A DNA stretch of 64,000 bases from Arthrobacter cavernae. Its GTDB lineage: Bacteria; Actinomycetota; Actinomycetes; Actinomycetales; Micrococcaceae. The position numbers and the translations under genes are program-made. Shown here piece after piece: positions 17,898 to 27,859 of this stretch. The stretch covers positions 41,169-105,168 of the forward strand of contig NZ_JAFNLL010000010.1 in the NCBI RefSeq assembly GCF_017368795.1, read 5' to 3'. How positions within the stretch are numbered: position 1 is the stretch's first letter; every line of letters begins with the position of its first letter. The notes below the pieces were generated by a model. It saw only the letters and a program-made list of their open reading frames with translations. It was not told the DNA's origin and searched no databases.

Positions 17898-19346
17898 TTG
17901 GTACAGCGCTGGAAAGCGGCCTCCCTGCGGTCCCAGCTGGTCGCCATCATCATGGGCCTGCTGCTCCTTGCCCTGGCCGCCACGGGAGCAGGGACACTGG
18001 CACTGGTCCAGAGATACCTGCAGGACCAGGTTGACGACAAACTCAAGGCCGCGGTCCAGTTGGCGCAGATCCAGCAGTCGTTCGACAAGCTGTCCCAACA
18101 CAACCCCTCCGTGCCCACGGACTATTCACTGACGCTGTACGTCCCGGGGCTTTCGCCTTATCCTTTTGGCGGCAGCAAGGGCTCCCGTCCTGATATTTCC
18201 AACATCACCCCGGCCGAGGCCAAGGAACGTGGTTTCACCCCGTTCCAGGCGCGGGGCACCGATGGCGGGAACTGGCGTGTGGTGGCCGTGAATGTCGTGG
18301 ACGAGAACGGGCGCAGCGGGGTGGTGATCGTCGGACTGCCCCTTTCCCCCGTGGACAAAGTCATGGAGCACGCAACCCTGGTGGTGGTGGGCGTCGGGCT
18401 CCTGACGCTCGTCCTGGCGTTCTTCATTGCGACGTGGACCGTAGCGCGGTCCTTCCGGCCGCTGGGCCGTGTGGAAAAGACCGCTGCAGCGATCGCCGCC
18501 GGCGATCTCTCCCGTCGTGTGGAAATCGAGAACCCCAACACCGAGGTCGGCCGTCTGGGTGGCTCCCTGAACGCCATGCTCGCCCACATCGAAGCCTCGT
18601 TCGCGGCCCGGGCAGCCTCCGAGGCCCGCATGCGCCGCTTCGCCGCGGATGCCTCGCACGAGCTCCGGACCCCGCTGGTCACCATCCGCGGCTTCTCCGA
18701 GCTCTACCGCCATGGCGCCCTGGCCAGCGAGGACGACGTGGCCATGGCCATGGGCCGGATCGAAAGCGAGGCCAAGCGCATGGGCTCCATGGTGGAGGAC
18801 CTCCTGCTGCTTGCCCGCCTCGACGAACAGCGTCCCCTGCAGCTCAGGCCAGTGGACCTCCAGCTGCTCGCGCACGACGCCGTGGTGGACTCCCTGGCGA
18901 TTTCCAGCGGCCGCACCATTTCACTCATAGGGCTCGACGGCGGCAGCGCCTCGCCTGCCCCGGTGCGCGGCGATGAGGCCAAACTCCGCCAAGTGGTGGG
19001 GAACCTGGTAGGCAATGCCCTGCGCTACACGCCGGACGGCAGTCCGATTGAGCTGGCCGTGGGGGTCCGCAGCACACCGTCCGGGGCTTTCTCCGTCATC
19101 GAGATCCGTGACCACGGGCCCGGAATCCCGGAGAGCGAGGCCCCCAGGATCTTCGAGCGCTTCTACCGTTCCGACACCTCGCGGACCCGCGAGACCGGCG
19201 GCAGCGGCCTTGGCCTTGCCATTGTGGCGGCGATCGTGGGATCGCACGACGGCACCATGCGCGTGGAAGAGACCGACGGCGGCGGCGCCACCCTGGTGGT
19301 CAGCCTGCCGTTCCGCGAGGAGCCGGCCGAGCTGTTATCCACATAG
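17898..19346 (+). CDS. Two-component sensor histidine kinase
   Basis: 482 residues from a TTG at 17898, two bases after the regulator stop. Membrane helix at about 12-34, an extracytoplasmic sensor of about 120 residues, second helix at about 160-182, HAMP (to about 235), HisKA with phospho-acceptor His in DASHELRTPLV (about residue 253), and an HATPase domain with NLVGNALRYTP, DHGPGIP and GGSGLGLAIV. Complete class I kinase, paired with the preceding OmpR-type regulator. The stimulus cannot be read from sequence. A start further upstream would overlap the regulator and has no ribosome site. Confidence 0.9.
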   Translation: MVQRWKAASLRSQLVAIIMGLLLLALAATGAGTLALVQRYLQDQVDDKLKAAVQLAQIQQSFDKLSQHNPSVPTDYSLTLYVPGLSPYPFGGSKGSRPDISNITPAEAKERGFTPFQARGTDGGNWRVVAVNVVDENGRSGVVIVGLPLSPVDKVMEHATLVVVGVGLLTLVLAFFIATWTVARSFRPLGRVEKTAAAIAAGDLSRRVEIENPNTEVGRLGGSLNAMLAHIEASFAARAASEARMRRFAADASHELRTPLVTIRGFSELYRHGALASEDDVAMAMGRIESEAKRMGSMVEDLLLLARLDEQRPLQLRPVDLQLLAHDAVVDSLAISSGRTISLIGLDGGSASPAPVRGDEAKLRQVVGNLVGNALRYTPDGSPIELAVGVRSTPSGAFSVIEIRDHGPGIPESEAPRIFERFYRSDTSRTRETGGSGLGLAIVAAIVGSHDGTMRVEETDGGGATLVVSLPFREEPAELLST

Positions 19347-19449
19347 CAGCGATGGGTGGTACCGGGGCCCCACACGGCTCCCTAGGCTCGTGGCAGAGGA
19401 CAAAGTCCCGCCGCAGCCCGCGGACCCGTCACAGTCGAAAGGCACCACC

Positions 19450-19740
19450 ATGAGCGTCATCTCCGTCGATACCGAACTCCTCCAACTCAAGTCAGCCAAC
19501 GTCAAGGCGACGGTGGACCGCATCAGCGCCGACGTCCAGGCCATGAAGAGCGGCCTTGACGAACTGCAGGCCACCTGGCGCGGCTCTGCCGCCAACAATT
19601 TCCAGTCCCTCGTGAGCGAATGGACGCTGACGCAGCGCAAGGTGGAGGAATCCTTGGCCTCGATCAACCTTGCGCTGTCCTCCGCGGCCGCGAGCTACCT
19701 TCAGGTGGAGCAGGGCAACACCCAGCGCTTCACGTATTAG
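19450..19740 (+). CDS. WXG100-family (ESAT-6-like) protein
   Basis: 96 residues, the classic length, all helical, with the central turn motif as WRG in LDELQATWRGSAANNFQSL. GAAAGG lies eight bases before the ATG. WXG100 proteins are dimeric helical hairpins exported by type VII secretion systems; the C-terminal YxxxD/E export signal is only loosely present (SYLQVEQ). No ESX ATPase or EccC is seen nearby, so it is an orphan here, and the secretion machine must lie elsewhere if it is exported. Confidence 0.88.
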   Translation: MSVISVDTELLQLKSANVKATVDRISADVQAMKSGLDELQATWRGSAANNFQSLVSEWTLTQRKVEESLASINLALSSAAASYLQVEQGNTQRFTY

Positions 19741-19745
19741 GCTCC

Positions 19746-19786
19746 TGCGGGGCCGCTGCCTGTCCCCCACAGGCGGCAGCCCCGCA
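19746..19786. terminator. Bidirectional terminator between WXG100 and RNase HI genes
   Basis: Long GC-rich stem-loop TGCGGGG...CCCCGCA with an inner stem CTGCCTGT/ACAGGCGG, located between two convergent genes. Confidence 0.65.
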
Positions 19787-19815
19787 CCTCAACGCACGCC
19801 CACCAGGTCAAAGCA

Positions 19816-20874
19816 TCAGTTCTCCGGGGTTCCCTGGTGGAAGCGCAGCCGCCACCGGCCGCCGTCGAGCAGCCAGACCGAGCTGCGCAGGGCCGAACCG
19901 GCCTTTCCGTGGCTTCGGTAGTTCAGGAGCACGGTGCCCTCATTGAGGCGGTCGGCGCCAAGGAGTTCGAGTTCGCTGGATTCGCCGAGATCCCCTTCGA
20001 GCTCCATCATCATCGCGTCACGGGTCCAGAGCCGCCCGGAGCTGCCGATCTCGGTGAAGTCCGGGTGAAGCAGCACCCCCGTGCGGCCGATGTCGGCGCG
20101 CACCTCCGGCCGCAGCAGCTCCCGCTCCAGCGCCACCACGGTGTCCTCGGCGGCAAGTTCCTGACCGGCGGGTGCTTCCTCGTCAAAATCGCTGAAGAGG
20201 TCCGGTTCGCTGAAGAGGTCGGGCTGGTTGAAGAGGTCGGGCTGGTTGAAGACGTCCGGCGGGGAAACAGGAGCCGCTTGGGCGGACGGGGCCGGGCCGC
20301 CAAAGAGGGTGGGCTCGCCGGCGGCGGCGGTCGCAGCGGCAGAAGGCTTGGCACCCGTGGCAGGCGCAGCACCGGCTGAAGGCGTACTTCCGCTGGACGT
20401 GGACGGGGCGCCTGGGAAGCCGGGGCCCGGCGGAGCCGTGGACTTCTGCTGGTAGGCGGTGGCCATGGCGCGTGCACGGTCGTCCGCGGCCTCATTGAGG
20501 GGGTGCCCGGCGTGGCCCTTGACCCATTCGAAGGTGTATTTGCGACCGACAATGGCCTGGTCGATCTCCTTGAGCAGATCGAGGTTCAGGACGGGCTTTC
20601 CGTCCGCCTTGCGCCAGCCCTTGCGCTTCCAGCCGGGCATCCATTTGCTGATGCAGTTGATGACGTACTGGCTGTCGCACAGGATCCGCAGCTCTTCCTG
20701 AGGGAGGTGCGCCGTGGACCGCAAAAGGTCCAGCACTGCCATGAGCTCGCCCTGGTTGTTGGTGCCGTGCGGCCATCCACCGGCGCGCCAGCAGGAGTCG
20801 TCAACGTACCAGGCCCAACCGGCCGGCCCAGGATTGCCGAGGGCAGAACCGTCGGCGGCAGCAATAATCGTCAT
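19816..20874 (-). CDS. rnhA: RNase HI fused to repeat linker and DUF4440/NTF2-like domain
   Basis: 352 residues from the ATG at 20874 (MTIIAAADGSALGNPGPAG). Residues 1-145 are a complete RNase HI: Asp8, Glu43, Asp67, His121 and Asp131 match the DEDD active site and catalytic His. It cuts RNA in RNA-DNA hybrids. Residues 146-206 are a Pro/Ala/Ser linker; 207-227 hold a six-residue tandem repeat DVFN-QPDLFN-QPDLFS-EPDLF, with another EPTLF at 187-191. Residues about 245-350 form a DUF4440-type NTF2-like domain ending VWLLDGGRWRLRFHQG. The QPDLF units look like beta sliding-clamp binding pentapeptides (consensus QL[SD]LF), which would tether the enzyme to replication forks; that is inference. 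Confidence 0.9.
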   Translation of the reverse strand: MTIIAAADGSALGNPGPAGWAWYVDDSCWRAGGWPHGTNNQGELMAVLDLLRSTAHLPQEELRILCDSQYVINCISKWMPGWKRKGWRKADGKPVLNLDLLKEIDQAIVGRKYTFEWVKGHAGHPLNEAADDRARAMATAYQQKSTAPPGPGFPGAPSTSSGSTPSAGAAPATGAKPSAAATAAAGEPTLFGGPAPSAQAAPVSPPDVFNQPDLFNQPDLFSEPDLFSDFDEEAPAGQELAAEDTVVALERELLRPEVRADIGRTGVLLHPDFTEIGSSGRLWTRDAMMMELEGDLGESSELELLGADRLNEGTVLLNYRSHGKAGSALRSSVWLLDGGRWRLRFHQGTPEN

Positions 20875-21101
20875 GCCTTCAATCCTGCCAGACCATGCCG
20901 ACAGGATTCGTCGCGGAGGTCCTGCCCGGAGCTGCGCGGTCCGGAACCACACATGGGCCGGACTGCGCACTACCCGCAACGGTCCCTGCCCGTCGGAAAT
21001 TCTGCACCCGGTGCGGACATCCGCTGCAGCCCGGCCGGGTGCCGATCTCCTCAGCGGGTGCAGAAACGGCAAGCTGCGCGGAACGACCGCGCAGAAACGG
21101 C
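20875..21101. other. Intergenic region without a supported gene
   Basis: Lies between RNase HI start and the groEL terminator. GCAGAAACGGC occurs twice (21059-21069 and 21091-21101) and GCTGCGCGG twice; nothing else supported. Confidence 0.4.
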
Positions 21102-21136
21102 GACGGCGGCCCCCACCTTCGGTGGGGACCGCCGTC
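21102..21136 (-). terminator. Terminator after groEL
   Basis: 16-bp stem with one mismatch (21102-21117 with 21121-21136) and a TTC loop, about 33 bp past the groEL stop. Confidence 0.75.
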
Positions 21137-21168
21137 GTCAGTGTGGCTGAATGGTCAGCGCAGGGGGC

Positions 21169-23009
<1,841 letters not shown>

Positions 23010-23014
23010 GTCAA

Positions 23015-23043
23015 TAATTAGCACTCGCCCGGGGAGAGTGCAA
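23015..23043 (-). promoter_or_regulatory. groEL promoter
   Basis: On the minus strand TTGCAC (complement of 23038-23043), 17-bp spacer, TAATTA (complement of 23015-23020). It lies inside CIRCE element 2, so HrcA binding would block RNA polymerase directly. Confidence 0.7.
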
Positions 23044-23044
23044 G
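23018..23044 (-). promoter_or_regulatory. CIRCE element 2 (HrcA operator)
   Basis: TTAGCACTC, nine bases, GAGTGCAAG: left arm perfect, right arm seven of nine. It overlaps the promoter -35 and -10 boxes. Confidence 0.75.
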
Positions 23045-23132
23045 CAGAAGGCGACTTGTTTGCCCGCGGCTTAAGCCACGCAGGGCCGTGAACAGGGGCG
23101 CCGGTGCAGCAGCGACGCCCCCGGCCCGGCGG

Positions 23133-23339
23133 TCACTCGGCGAACTGCACGCCTTCGGCCTGGGGGCCCTTCTGCCCTTCGCCAAGCTCGAATTCAACGC
23201 GCTGGCCCTCTTCCAGGACGCGGTAGCCTTCCATCTGGATGGCGGACCAGTGCACAAAAACGTCGTCGCCGGAACCATCCACAGTGATGAAGCCGTAGCC
23301 TTTTTCGGCATTGAACCATTTGACGGTTCCCAAAGCCAT
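23133..23339 (-). CDS. cspA: CspA-type cold-shock protein
   Basis: 68 residues from the ATG at 23339, the standard size. [18 protein letters not shown] carries RNP1 (KGYGFI) and DVFVHWSAI is RNP2; an OB-fold RNA chaperone. The residue after RNP2 is Trp where most CspA have Phe/Tyr-S, a common actinobacterial variant. A monocistronic gene between groEL and the LytR_C gene. Distinct from the 127-residue CspB-like protein at 10455. Confidence 0.95.
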   Translation of the reverse strand: MALGTVKWFNAEKGYGFITVDGSGDDVFVHWSAIQMEGYRVLEEGQRVEFELGEGQKGPQAEGVQFAE

Positions 23340-23534
23340 GATGCCCACACTTTCAACTAGCCTGACCCGGCCTCCCGGGATCTCCGGGCCGGATTCAATC
23401 AACTGTAACCACAGTCACGTTGTCCGCGCCCGGGAGCAGGGCAAGGGCCGCCACATTGTTATTGAGGCTTAACCGAGTTGGGCCGGAACGGCCGTGATTC
23501 GGGCGCCCCGACGGGTCCCCGACGACGGCAGAGG

Positions 23535-24170
23535 CTAGGCGTAGCCGGGGCCCAGGACAACCACCAGGGGCTGCTGGATTTCCAGGGATTCCACCACGTT
23601 GGCAATCCCCAGCAGGGTGGCGAGCGCCTGGGCGTTGCCCTTCTGGGCCAGGCTGTTGTAGAAGATCACCGAGTTCCGCTGGGGCAGTCCGCCCCAGTTT
23701 CCGACGGTGGAGAGCGGCCAGCCGCCGCCTTCCACCATCCCGGCAACACGGCCGGCCAGGCCACTGGTGGTGGTGGCGTTGTAGACGGACACTGCCGTGC
23801 TCTTGTCCACGGACAGATCCGAGGGAGCTGCCGATGCCGAGGGAGTTGCCGACGCCGATGGCTCAGTGGAGGGCACGGCGGACGGCTCCGTGGAAGCGAC
23901 AGGCTGGCTCGCCGGGTCCGACGGTGCGGACGACGGGGCTGTACCCTCCACGGCACCCTGCTGGGAAATGCTCGTGGATGCCTGGGGCACGGTGAATCCG
24001 AGCTTGGGGAAGATGAAGAAGGCAAGCAGGCCGACGGACAGCGCCAGGACGCCGAGGGCCAGGACCGGCCACAGCGCAGGGCGAGACGGTGCGGTGATGG
24101 CCCGGTGGACGCCCTGCCGTGAGGGGCTCTGCGGGACGCGGTCGAATTCATCCCTGGCAAATTTGGTCAT
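23535..24170 (-). CDS. Membrane-anchored LytR_C-domain protein (VirR-like)
   Basis: 211 residues from the ATG at 24170. Cytoplasmic N-terminus (about 1-35), one membrane helix (WPVLALGVLALSVGLLAFFIF, about 38-57, one segment only), a Ser/Pro/Ala linker (about 70-125) and a C-terminal LytR_C domain (about 130-211) with VSVYNATTTSGLAGRVAGMVEGGGW and VIFYNS. LytR_C proteins lack catalytic residues and bind or steer LCP ligases that attach polymers to peptidoglycan. The neighbouring DUF3263 gene matches the mycobacterial pair Rv0430-Rv0431 (VirR), so orthology to VirR is likely from synteny. Confidence 0.88.
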   Translation of the reverse strand: MTKFARDEFDRVPQSPSRQGVHRAITAPSRPALWPVLALGVLALSVGLLAFFIFPKLGFTVPQASTSISQQGAVEGTAPSSAPSDPASQPVASTEPSAVPSTEPSASATPSASAAPSDLSVDKSTAVSVYNATTTSGLAGRVAGMVEGGGWPLSTVGNWGGLPQRNSVIFYNSLAQKGNAQALATLLGIANVVESLEIQQPLVVVLGPGYA

Positions 24171-24219
24171 GGTGAAGCGTTGTCCTTGCTGCTTGCTTGC
24201 TGAGAAATCAGCGTGGCGT

Positions 24220-24552
24220 TTACGCGTCGGACCCCAAGCGGCGCGCAGTACGCGCACGCTGGCGCGACGTACGTAGTCTACGCAGTCGCTTTACCAACAT
24301 GGGATCGTGTGCCAATGCGTCCTCAGTATCGATGAGCGCATTGAGGATCTGGTAATAGTGCGTGGCGGAGAGGTCGAACAACTCCCTGATGGCCTGTTCC
24401 TTGGCCCCCGCGTACTTCCACCATTGCCGTTCGAGCGCGAGCATCTGCTGATCCCGCTCGCTCAGGGGGGAATCACTGCGCGTCTCGGCCGAGAGGTCCG
24501 CGAGAGCCGGGCGGTCAACGCCGGCCGGATGCTCGGGGGCGGGCTGCGTCAT
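24220..24552 (-). CDS. DUF3263 protein
   Basis: 110 residues with AAGGAG seven bases upstream. Core [24 protein letters not shown] and REFDLS-like [20 protein letters not shown] resembles a sigma-70-like or HTH segment, characteristic of DUF3263. Function unknown; proposed to be DNA-binding in the family annotation. Immediately upstream of the LytR_C gene on the same strand (49 bp) and probably co-transcribed; the pair is conserved across actinobacteria. Confidence 0.85.
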   Translation of the reverse strand: MTQPAPEHPAGVDRPALADLSAETRSDSPLSERDQQMLALERQWWKYAGAKEQAIRELFDLSATHYYQILNALIDTEDALAHDPMLVKRLRRLRTSRQRARTARRLGSDA

Positions 24553-24661
24553 GGCACACTCCTTCGGCGCGTTGGGGGCTGGTCTCCCTCTCCATGCTAC
24601 GGGCGAATACGGAGGCTGTCATTTAGCCGGGGGCCGCCGCGCGGGGGACAATGGCGGCGTG

Positions 24662-25426
24662 ATGGGTGACGATACGCTGTTTGAGCTGGAGCCCGCCGGT
24701 GGCGGCACGGACGGTTTCGCGGAACTGGCCGGCCTGCCGTTGGGGGAAATCATGGCCCCCGACTGGGCGGAGGCCCTGCGGCCGGTGGAGCCCCAGCTGC
24801 GCTCCGCGTTGGACTTCGTAGCGGCCCAATCCGCTGCCGGACACCAGGTTCTCCCCGCCGCCGGAAACCTCCTCCGTGCCTTCCGCCGGCCGCTGGCCGA
24901 CGTCAAGGTCCTGATCCTGGGCCAGGATCCCTACCCGACGCCGGGACACGCCGTCGGGCTGTCCTTCGCTGTTTCGCCGCAGACCCGGCCCATCCCCCGC
25001 AGCCTCAGCAACATCTACCGCGAACTCCACGACGATCTGGGGCTGCCGCCGCGCGTGCACGGCGACCTTTCGGCCTGGACCGCCCAGGGCGTCCTCCTGC
25101 TCAACCGGGTCCTCAGCGTCAGCGCAGGCAGCGCCGGCTCACACCGGGGGAAGGGCTGGGAGGCCATCACGACGGCGGCAGTCACCGCCGTCGCCGGCCG
25201 CCGCGACGCGGAAGGCAGGCAGAGCCCGCTGGTGGCCATCCTGTGGGGCAAGGACGCTGAGGCTGTGGTGCCGCTGCTGGACGGCGCACCGGCGCTCGTT
25301 TCGGCGCACCCCAGCCCCTTGTCCGCGTCACGCGGTTTCTTCGGCTCCCGGCCGTTCAGCCAAGCCAACGCACTGCTGTCCGGGCAAGGCGCGGAGCCTG
25401 TGGATTGGGAACTGCCGGTGCTGTAA
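24662..25426 (+). CDS. ung: Uracil-DNA glycosylase (family 1 UNG)
   Basis: 254 residues from the ATG at 24662 (a GTG is the previous codon). Active-site motif [19 protein letters not shown] (Asp as general base, about residue 88) and the leucine-loop motif [22 protein letters not shown] (His about 219) are both complete, given here in two overlapping parts of the family signature. Removes uracil from DNA in base excision repair. Length is normal for actinobacterial UNG, with an N-terminal extension of about 20 residues. Confidence 0.95.
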   Translation: MGDDTLFELEPAGGGTDGFAELAGLPLGEIMAPDWAEALRPVEPQLRSALDFVAAQSAAGHQVLPAAGNLLRAFRRPLADVKVLILGQDPYPTPGHAVGLSFAVSPQTRPIPRSLSNIYRELHDDLGLPPRVHGDLSAWTAQGVLLLNRVLSVSAGSAGSHRGKGWEAITTAAVTAVAGRRDAEGRQSPLVAILWGKDAEAVVPLLDGAPALVSAHPSPLSASRGFFGSRPFSQANALLSGQGAEPVDWELPVL

Positions 25427-25459
25427 CGGGGAGCCATCGAGGAGGCAAGGTCACGTCTC

Positions 25460-25478
25460 TTAGCTTAGGCTTACCTAC
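25460..25478 (+). promoter_or_regulatory. IdeR/DtxR iron box overlapping leaderless promoter
   Basis: TTAGCTTAGGCTTACCTAC matches 16 of 19 positions of the DtxR/IdeR consensus TTAGGTTAGGCTAACCTAA. It abuts the ATG at 25479 and contains TAGGCT (25466-25471), seven bases before the ATG, so bound repressor would cover the -10 box. Confidence 0.85.
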
Positions 25479-26318
25479 ATGACTGCCCTGCCTGCCACTT
25501 CCTCCGCCACGCGCAACACCCGCCCCCAGGTGAACCTCACGGTCCTGCGCAAGGAACGGCTCTCGCCGTACATGGTGCGGATCATCGCCGGCGGCCCGGG
25601 CTTTGCCGGCTACACGCACAACGAGTTCGTGGACCGGTACATCAAGATCGTTTTCCCCCAGCCGGACGTCGACTACCCGCAGCCGCTGGACCTGTGGTCG
25701 ATCCGCGAATCCATGCCCCGCGCCCAGTGGCCCCACACCCGCACGTACACGATCCGCTGGGTGGACATGGCGGCGCAGGAACTTGCCGTTGATTTTGTGG
25801 TGCACGGGGATGAAGGCCTCGCCGGACCATGGGCCCTCACCGCCGAGCCCGGCGATTCCCTCATCTTCACGGGCCCGGGCGGCGCCTTCAACCCTGCCCG
25901 CGACGCCGACTGGCACCTTTTCGCCGGCGACGACGCCGCGCTGCCGGCGATCGCCGCGTCCATCGAATCCCTGTCGCCGGACGCCCGCGGCATCGCGTTC
26001 CTCGAGGTGGACAGCACCGCCGACATCCTGGACATCACCGCCCCCTCCGGCGTCGAACTGAAGTGGCTGCTGCGCGAGGGCGTCCCGGCAGGCTCCAGCG
26101 AGCTGCTCATCGAGGCACTGCGCTCCGCGGAGTTCCCGGCCGGCCGCGCCAGCGTGTTTGCCCACGGGGAGCGCGGGTACATGAAGGCCATGCGCGAAGT
26201 GTTCTTCGTCAAGCACGGCCTGGAGCGCGCCCAGGTTTCCCTGTCCGGGTACTGGGCCCAGGGCCGCGTGGAGGACGTCTTCCAGGCCGAGAAGAAACTG
26301 CCGATCGGCCAGATCTAG
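25479..26318 (+). CDS. Siderophore-interacting FAD-binding reductase
   Basis: 279 residues. N-terminal FAD-binding domain (about 17-135) with the RTYTIRW motif (RxYTxR, about 88-94) and C-terminal SIP domain (about 140-275) with FAGDDAALPAI and SGYWAQGR. These ViuB-type enzymes reduce ferric siderophores in the cytoplasm to release iron, using NAD(P)H or ferredoxin. The iron box immediately upstream predicts repression by iron-loaded IdeR, whose gene is at 7256. No siderophore transporter is adjacent. Confidence 0.95.
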   Translation: MTALPATSSATRNTRPQVNLTVLRKERLSPYMVRIIAGGPGFAGYTHNEFVDRYIKIVFPQPDVDYPQPLDLWSIRESMPRAQWPHTRTYTIRWVDMAAQELAVDFVVHGDEGLAGPWALTAEPGDSLIFTGPGGAFNPARDADWHLFAGDDAALPAIAASIESLSPDARGIAFLEVDSTADILDITAPSGVELKWLLREGVPAGSSELLIEALRSAEFPAGRASVFAHGERGYMKAMREVFFVKHGLERAQVSLSGYWAQGRVEDVFQAEKKLPIGQI

Positions 26319-26329
26319 CGGCGCCTGAT

Positions 26330-27817
26330 CTAGCGCCGCCGGACCCTGCGGCGTTCGTTGCTCGACAGGCTCTTGGTGAACGGCCGGGCCAGGTTGTCGC
26401 CGAGGACGATGCCCGCGGCAACGCCCATGACAATCGCGGCGGCATTCAGCATGCCCCCGGCACCGAGCAGGATGTCCCCTTCCTCCACTGTCAAGACATA
26501 CATGGAACGGAATATCTTGAGTCCGGGCAGCAGGATCAATGCCGCCGGCACGGCAACCACCAGCTGGGGGGCTCCCAGCTTCAGGGCCACCACCCGGGCC
26601 AGCAGGCCAATGATGATCGCCGCGAGGGCCGGTGACAAGCGGTCCCCCAGACCCAGTGTGCTGGCGCCCCACAAGGCGAAGAACCCCACCAGGCCAACCG
26701 CCGCCGTCGGGAGCAAAAGGCGCGTCTGCGTCTGCTCCGTGACGCCGATCGCCACCACCGCGACGGCGATCAGGATCGCCTGGCCCCACAAGGGATACGC
26801 CTCGGGGAATGTTTGCGTGACGTCCAGCGCTTCGCTGCCGATGAGCTCACCCACGACGACGGCGACGCCAATGCCCGCGACAATCGCGCCGAAGGTCAGG
26901 AACGTGGAGAGGAACCGGCCCGCGGCCGTGACGGGGAAGCCATTGATGGCGTCCTGGACGGAGGAGACGAGCCTGCCCGTGGGCAGCAACAGCAGGATCC
27001 CGCCAGCCACCACGATGGACGGCGGGATGTCCGCACCGGCCCAGCGCAGCATGAGGGCTATGAAGGTGACAAGGAACGAGCACGCGAGCGTCGCGAAGAA
27101 ATCCGGGGTGCGCCATCTGCCCAGTTGCCGGGCCACGAGGTTGACCAACAGGTTTGAGACGAACGCGAGAGCCGACGCGCCCGGACCGCCGCCCAGGACA
27201 CCGACGAACACCGCAGCGAACACGCCGAAGGCCATGGTGACCATCCAGCGCGGGAACGGCTTGGTGCTGCGGATGATGTCATCCAGCCGGCGGACGGCCT
27301 CGGAACGACCCACTCCCCCTGCCACGATGTCCGTGACCAGCTGGTGCACCTGGGCCAGCCCGGCGTAGTTGTTGGTCCAGGAACGGACCACGCGCAGCAG
27401 CGAGATGGGCGTCTGGTCCTTGGGAGCATAGTTGATCGAGACGGATTGGTTGGTGATGTCCACTTCGATGTTTTTCAGCCCCAGGGCCGCCGTCACGGCG
27501 ATCATGCTGGTCTCGACCTCCAGGGCGCCCGCGCCATACCGGAACATGGACTCGGCCAGGTGCAGGGCGAAGTCGATCGTCTTGCGCGCGGAGGCATCAA
27601 CGCCTCCCACTTGGATGGTGGGGTTCGCGTAGGGGCTGCCTGCCAGGCGGTCCACGATGCTCATGGGCGCGGTGGGCGGGTTCTCCCCCTGCACCAGCCG
27701 GCGCAGCATGCGCTTGGCGTTGACGTTCTGGCGGACCTGCGAGGGCCTGAGCGGCTGTGTCTTGGGCAGCCCGTCCGTGGGGGGCCTGGAACCGGCGCCT
27801 TCGGGTGGTTCAGTCAC
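26330..27817 (-). CDS. thrE: ThrE-family threonine/serine exporter
   Basis: 495 residues, GTG start with GGAGG upstream. Cytoplasmic N-terminal ThrE domain (about 75-250, DFALHLAESMFRYGAGALEVE) followed by about ten membrane helices comprising ThrE and ThrE_2 portions in a single chain, as in Corynebacterium glutamicum ThrE. Exports L-threonine and L-serine using the proton gradient. It converges on the siderophore-interacting gene: the stops are 12 bases apart, and a short stem GCGGCGC/GCGCCGC (26318-26339) spans both. Confidence 0.92.
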   Translation of the reverse strand: MTEPPEGAGSRPPTDGLPKTQPLRPSQVRQNVNAKRMLRRLVQGENPPTAPMSIVDRLAGSPYANPTIQVGGVDASARKTIDFALHLAESMFRYGAGALEVETSMIAVTAALGLKNIEVDITNQSVSINYAPKDQTPISLLRVVRSWTNNYAGLAQVHQLVTDIVAGGVGRSEAVRRLDDIIRSTKPFPRWMVTMAFGVFAAVFVGVLGGGPGASALAFVSNLLVNLVARQLGRWRTPDFFATLACSFLVTFIALMLRWAGADIPPSIVVAGGILLLLPTGRLVSSVQDAINGFPVTAAGRFLSTFLTFGAIVAGIGVAVVVGELIGSEALDVTQTFPEAYPLWGQAILIAVAVVAIGVTEQTQTRLLLPTAAVGLVGFFALWGASTLGLGDRLSPALAAIIIGLLARVVALKLGAPQLVVAVPAALILLPGLKIFRSMYVLTVEEGDILLGAGGMLNAAAIVMGVAAGIVLGDNLARPFTKSLSSNERRRVRRR

Positions 27818-27859
27818 TCTGGCCTTCCTCCAAGCTCCGGGATGGGTGGCGGTGCGATT

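Noticed and set aside
20194..20256. CRISPR-like short repeat array
   Set aside because: 18-bp repeats have no spacers, keep frame and encode the QPDLF units.
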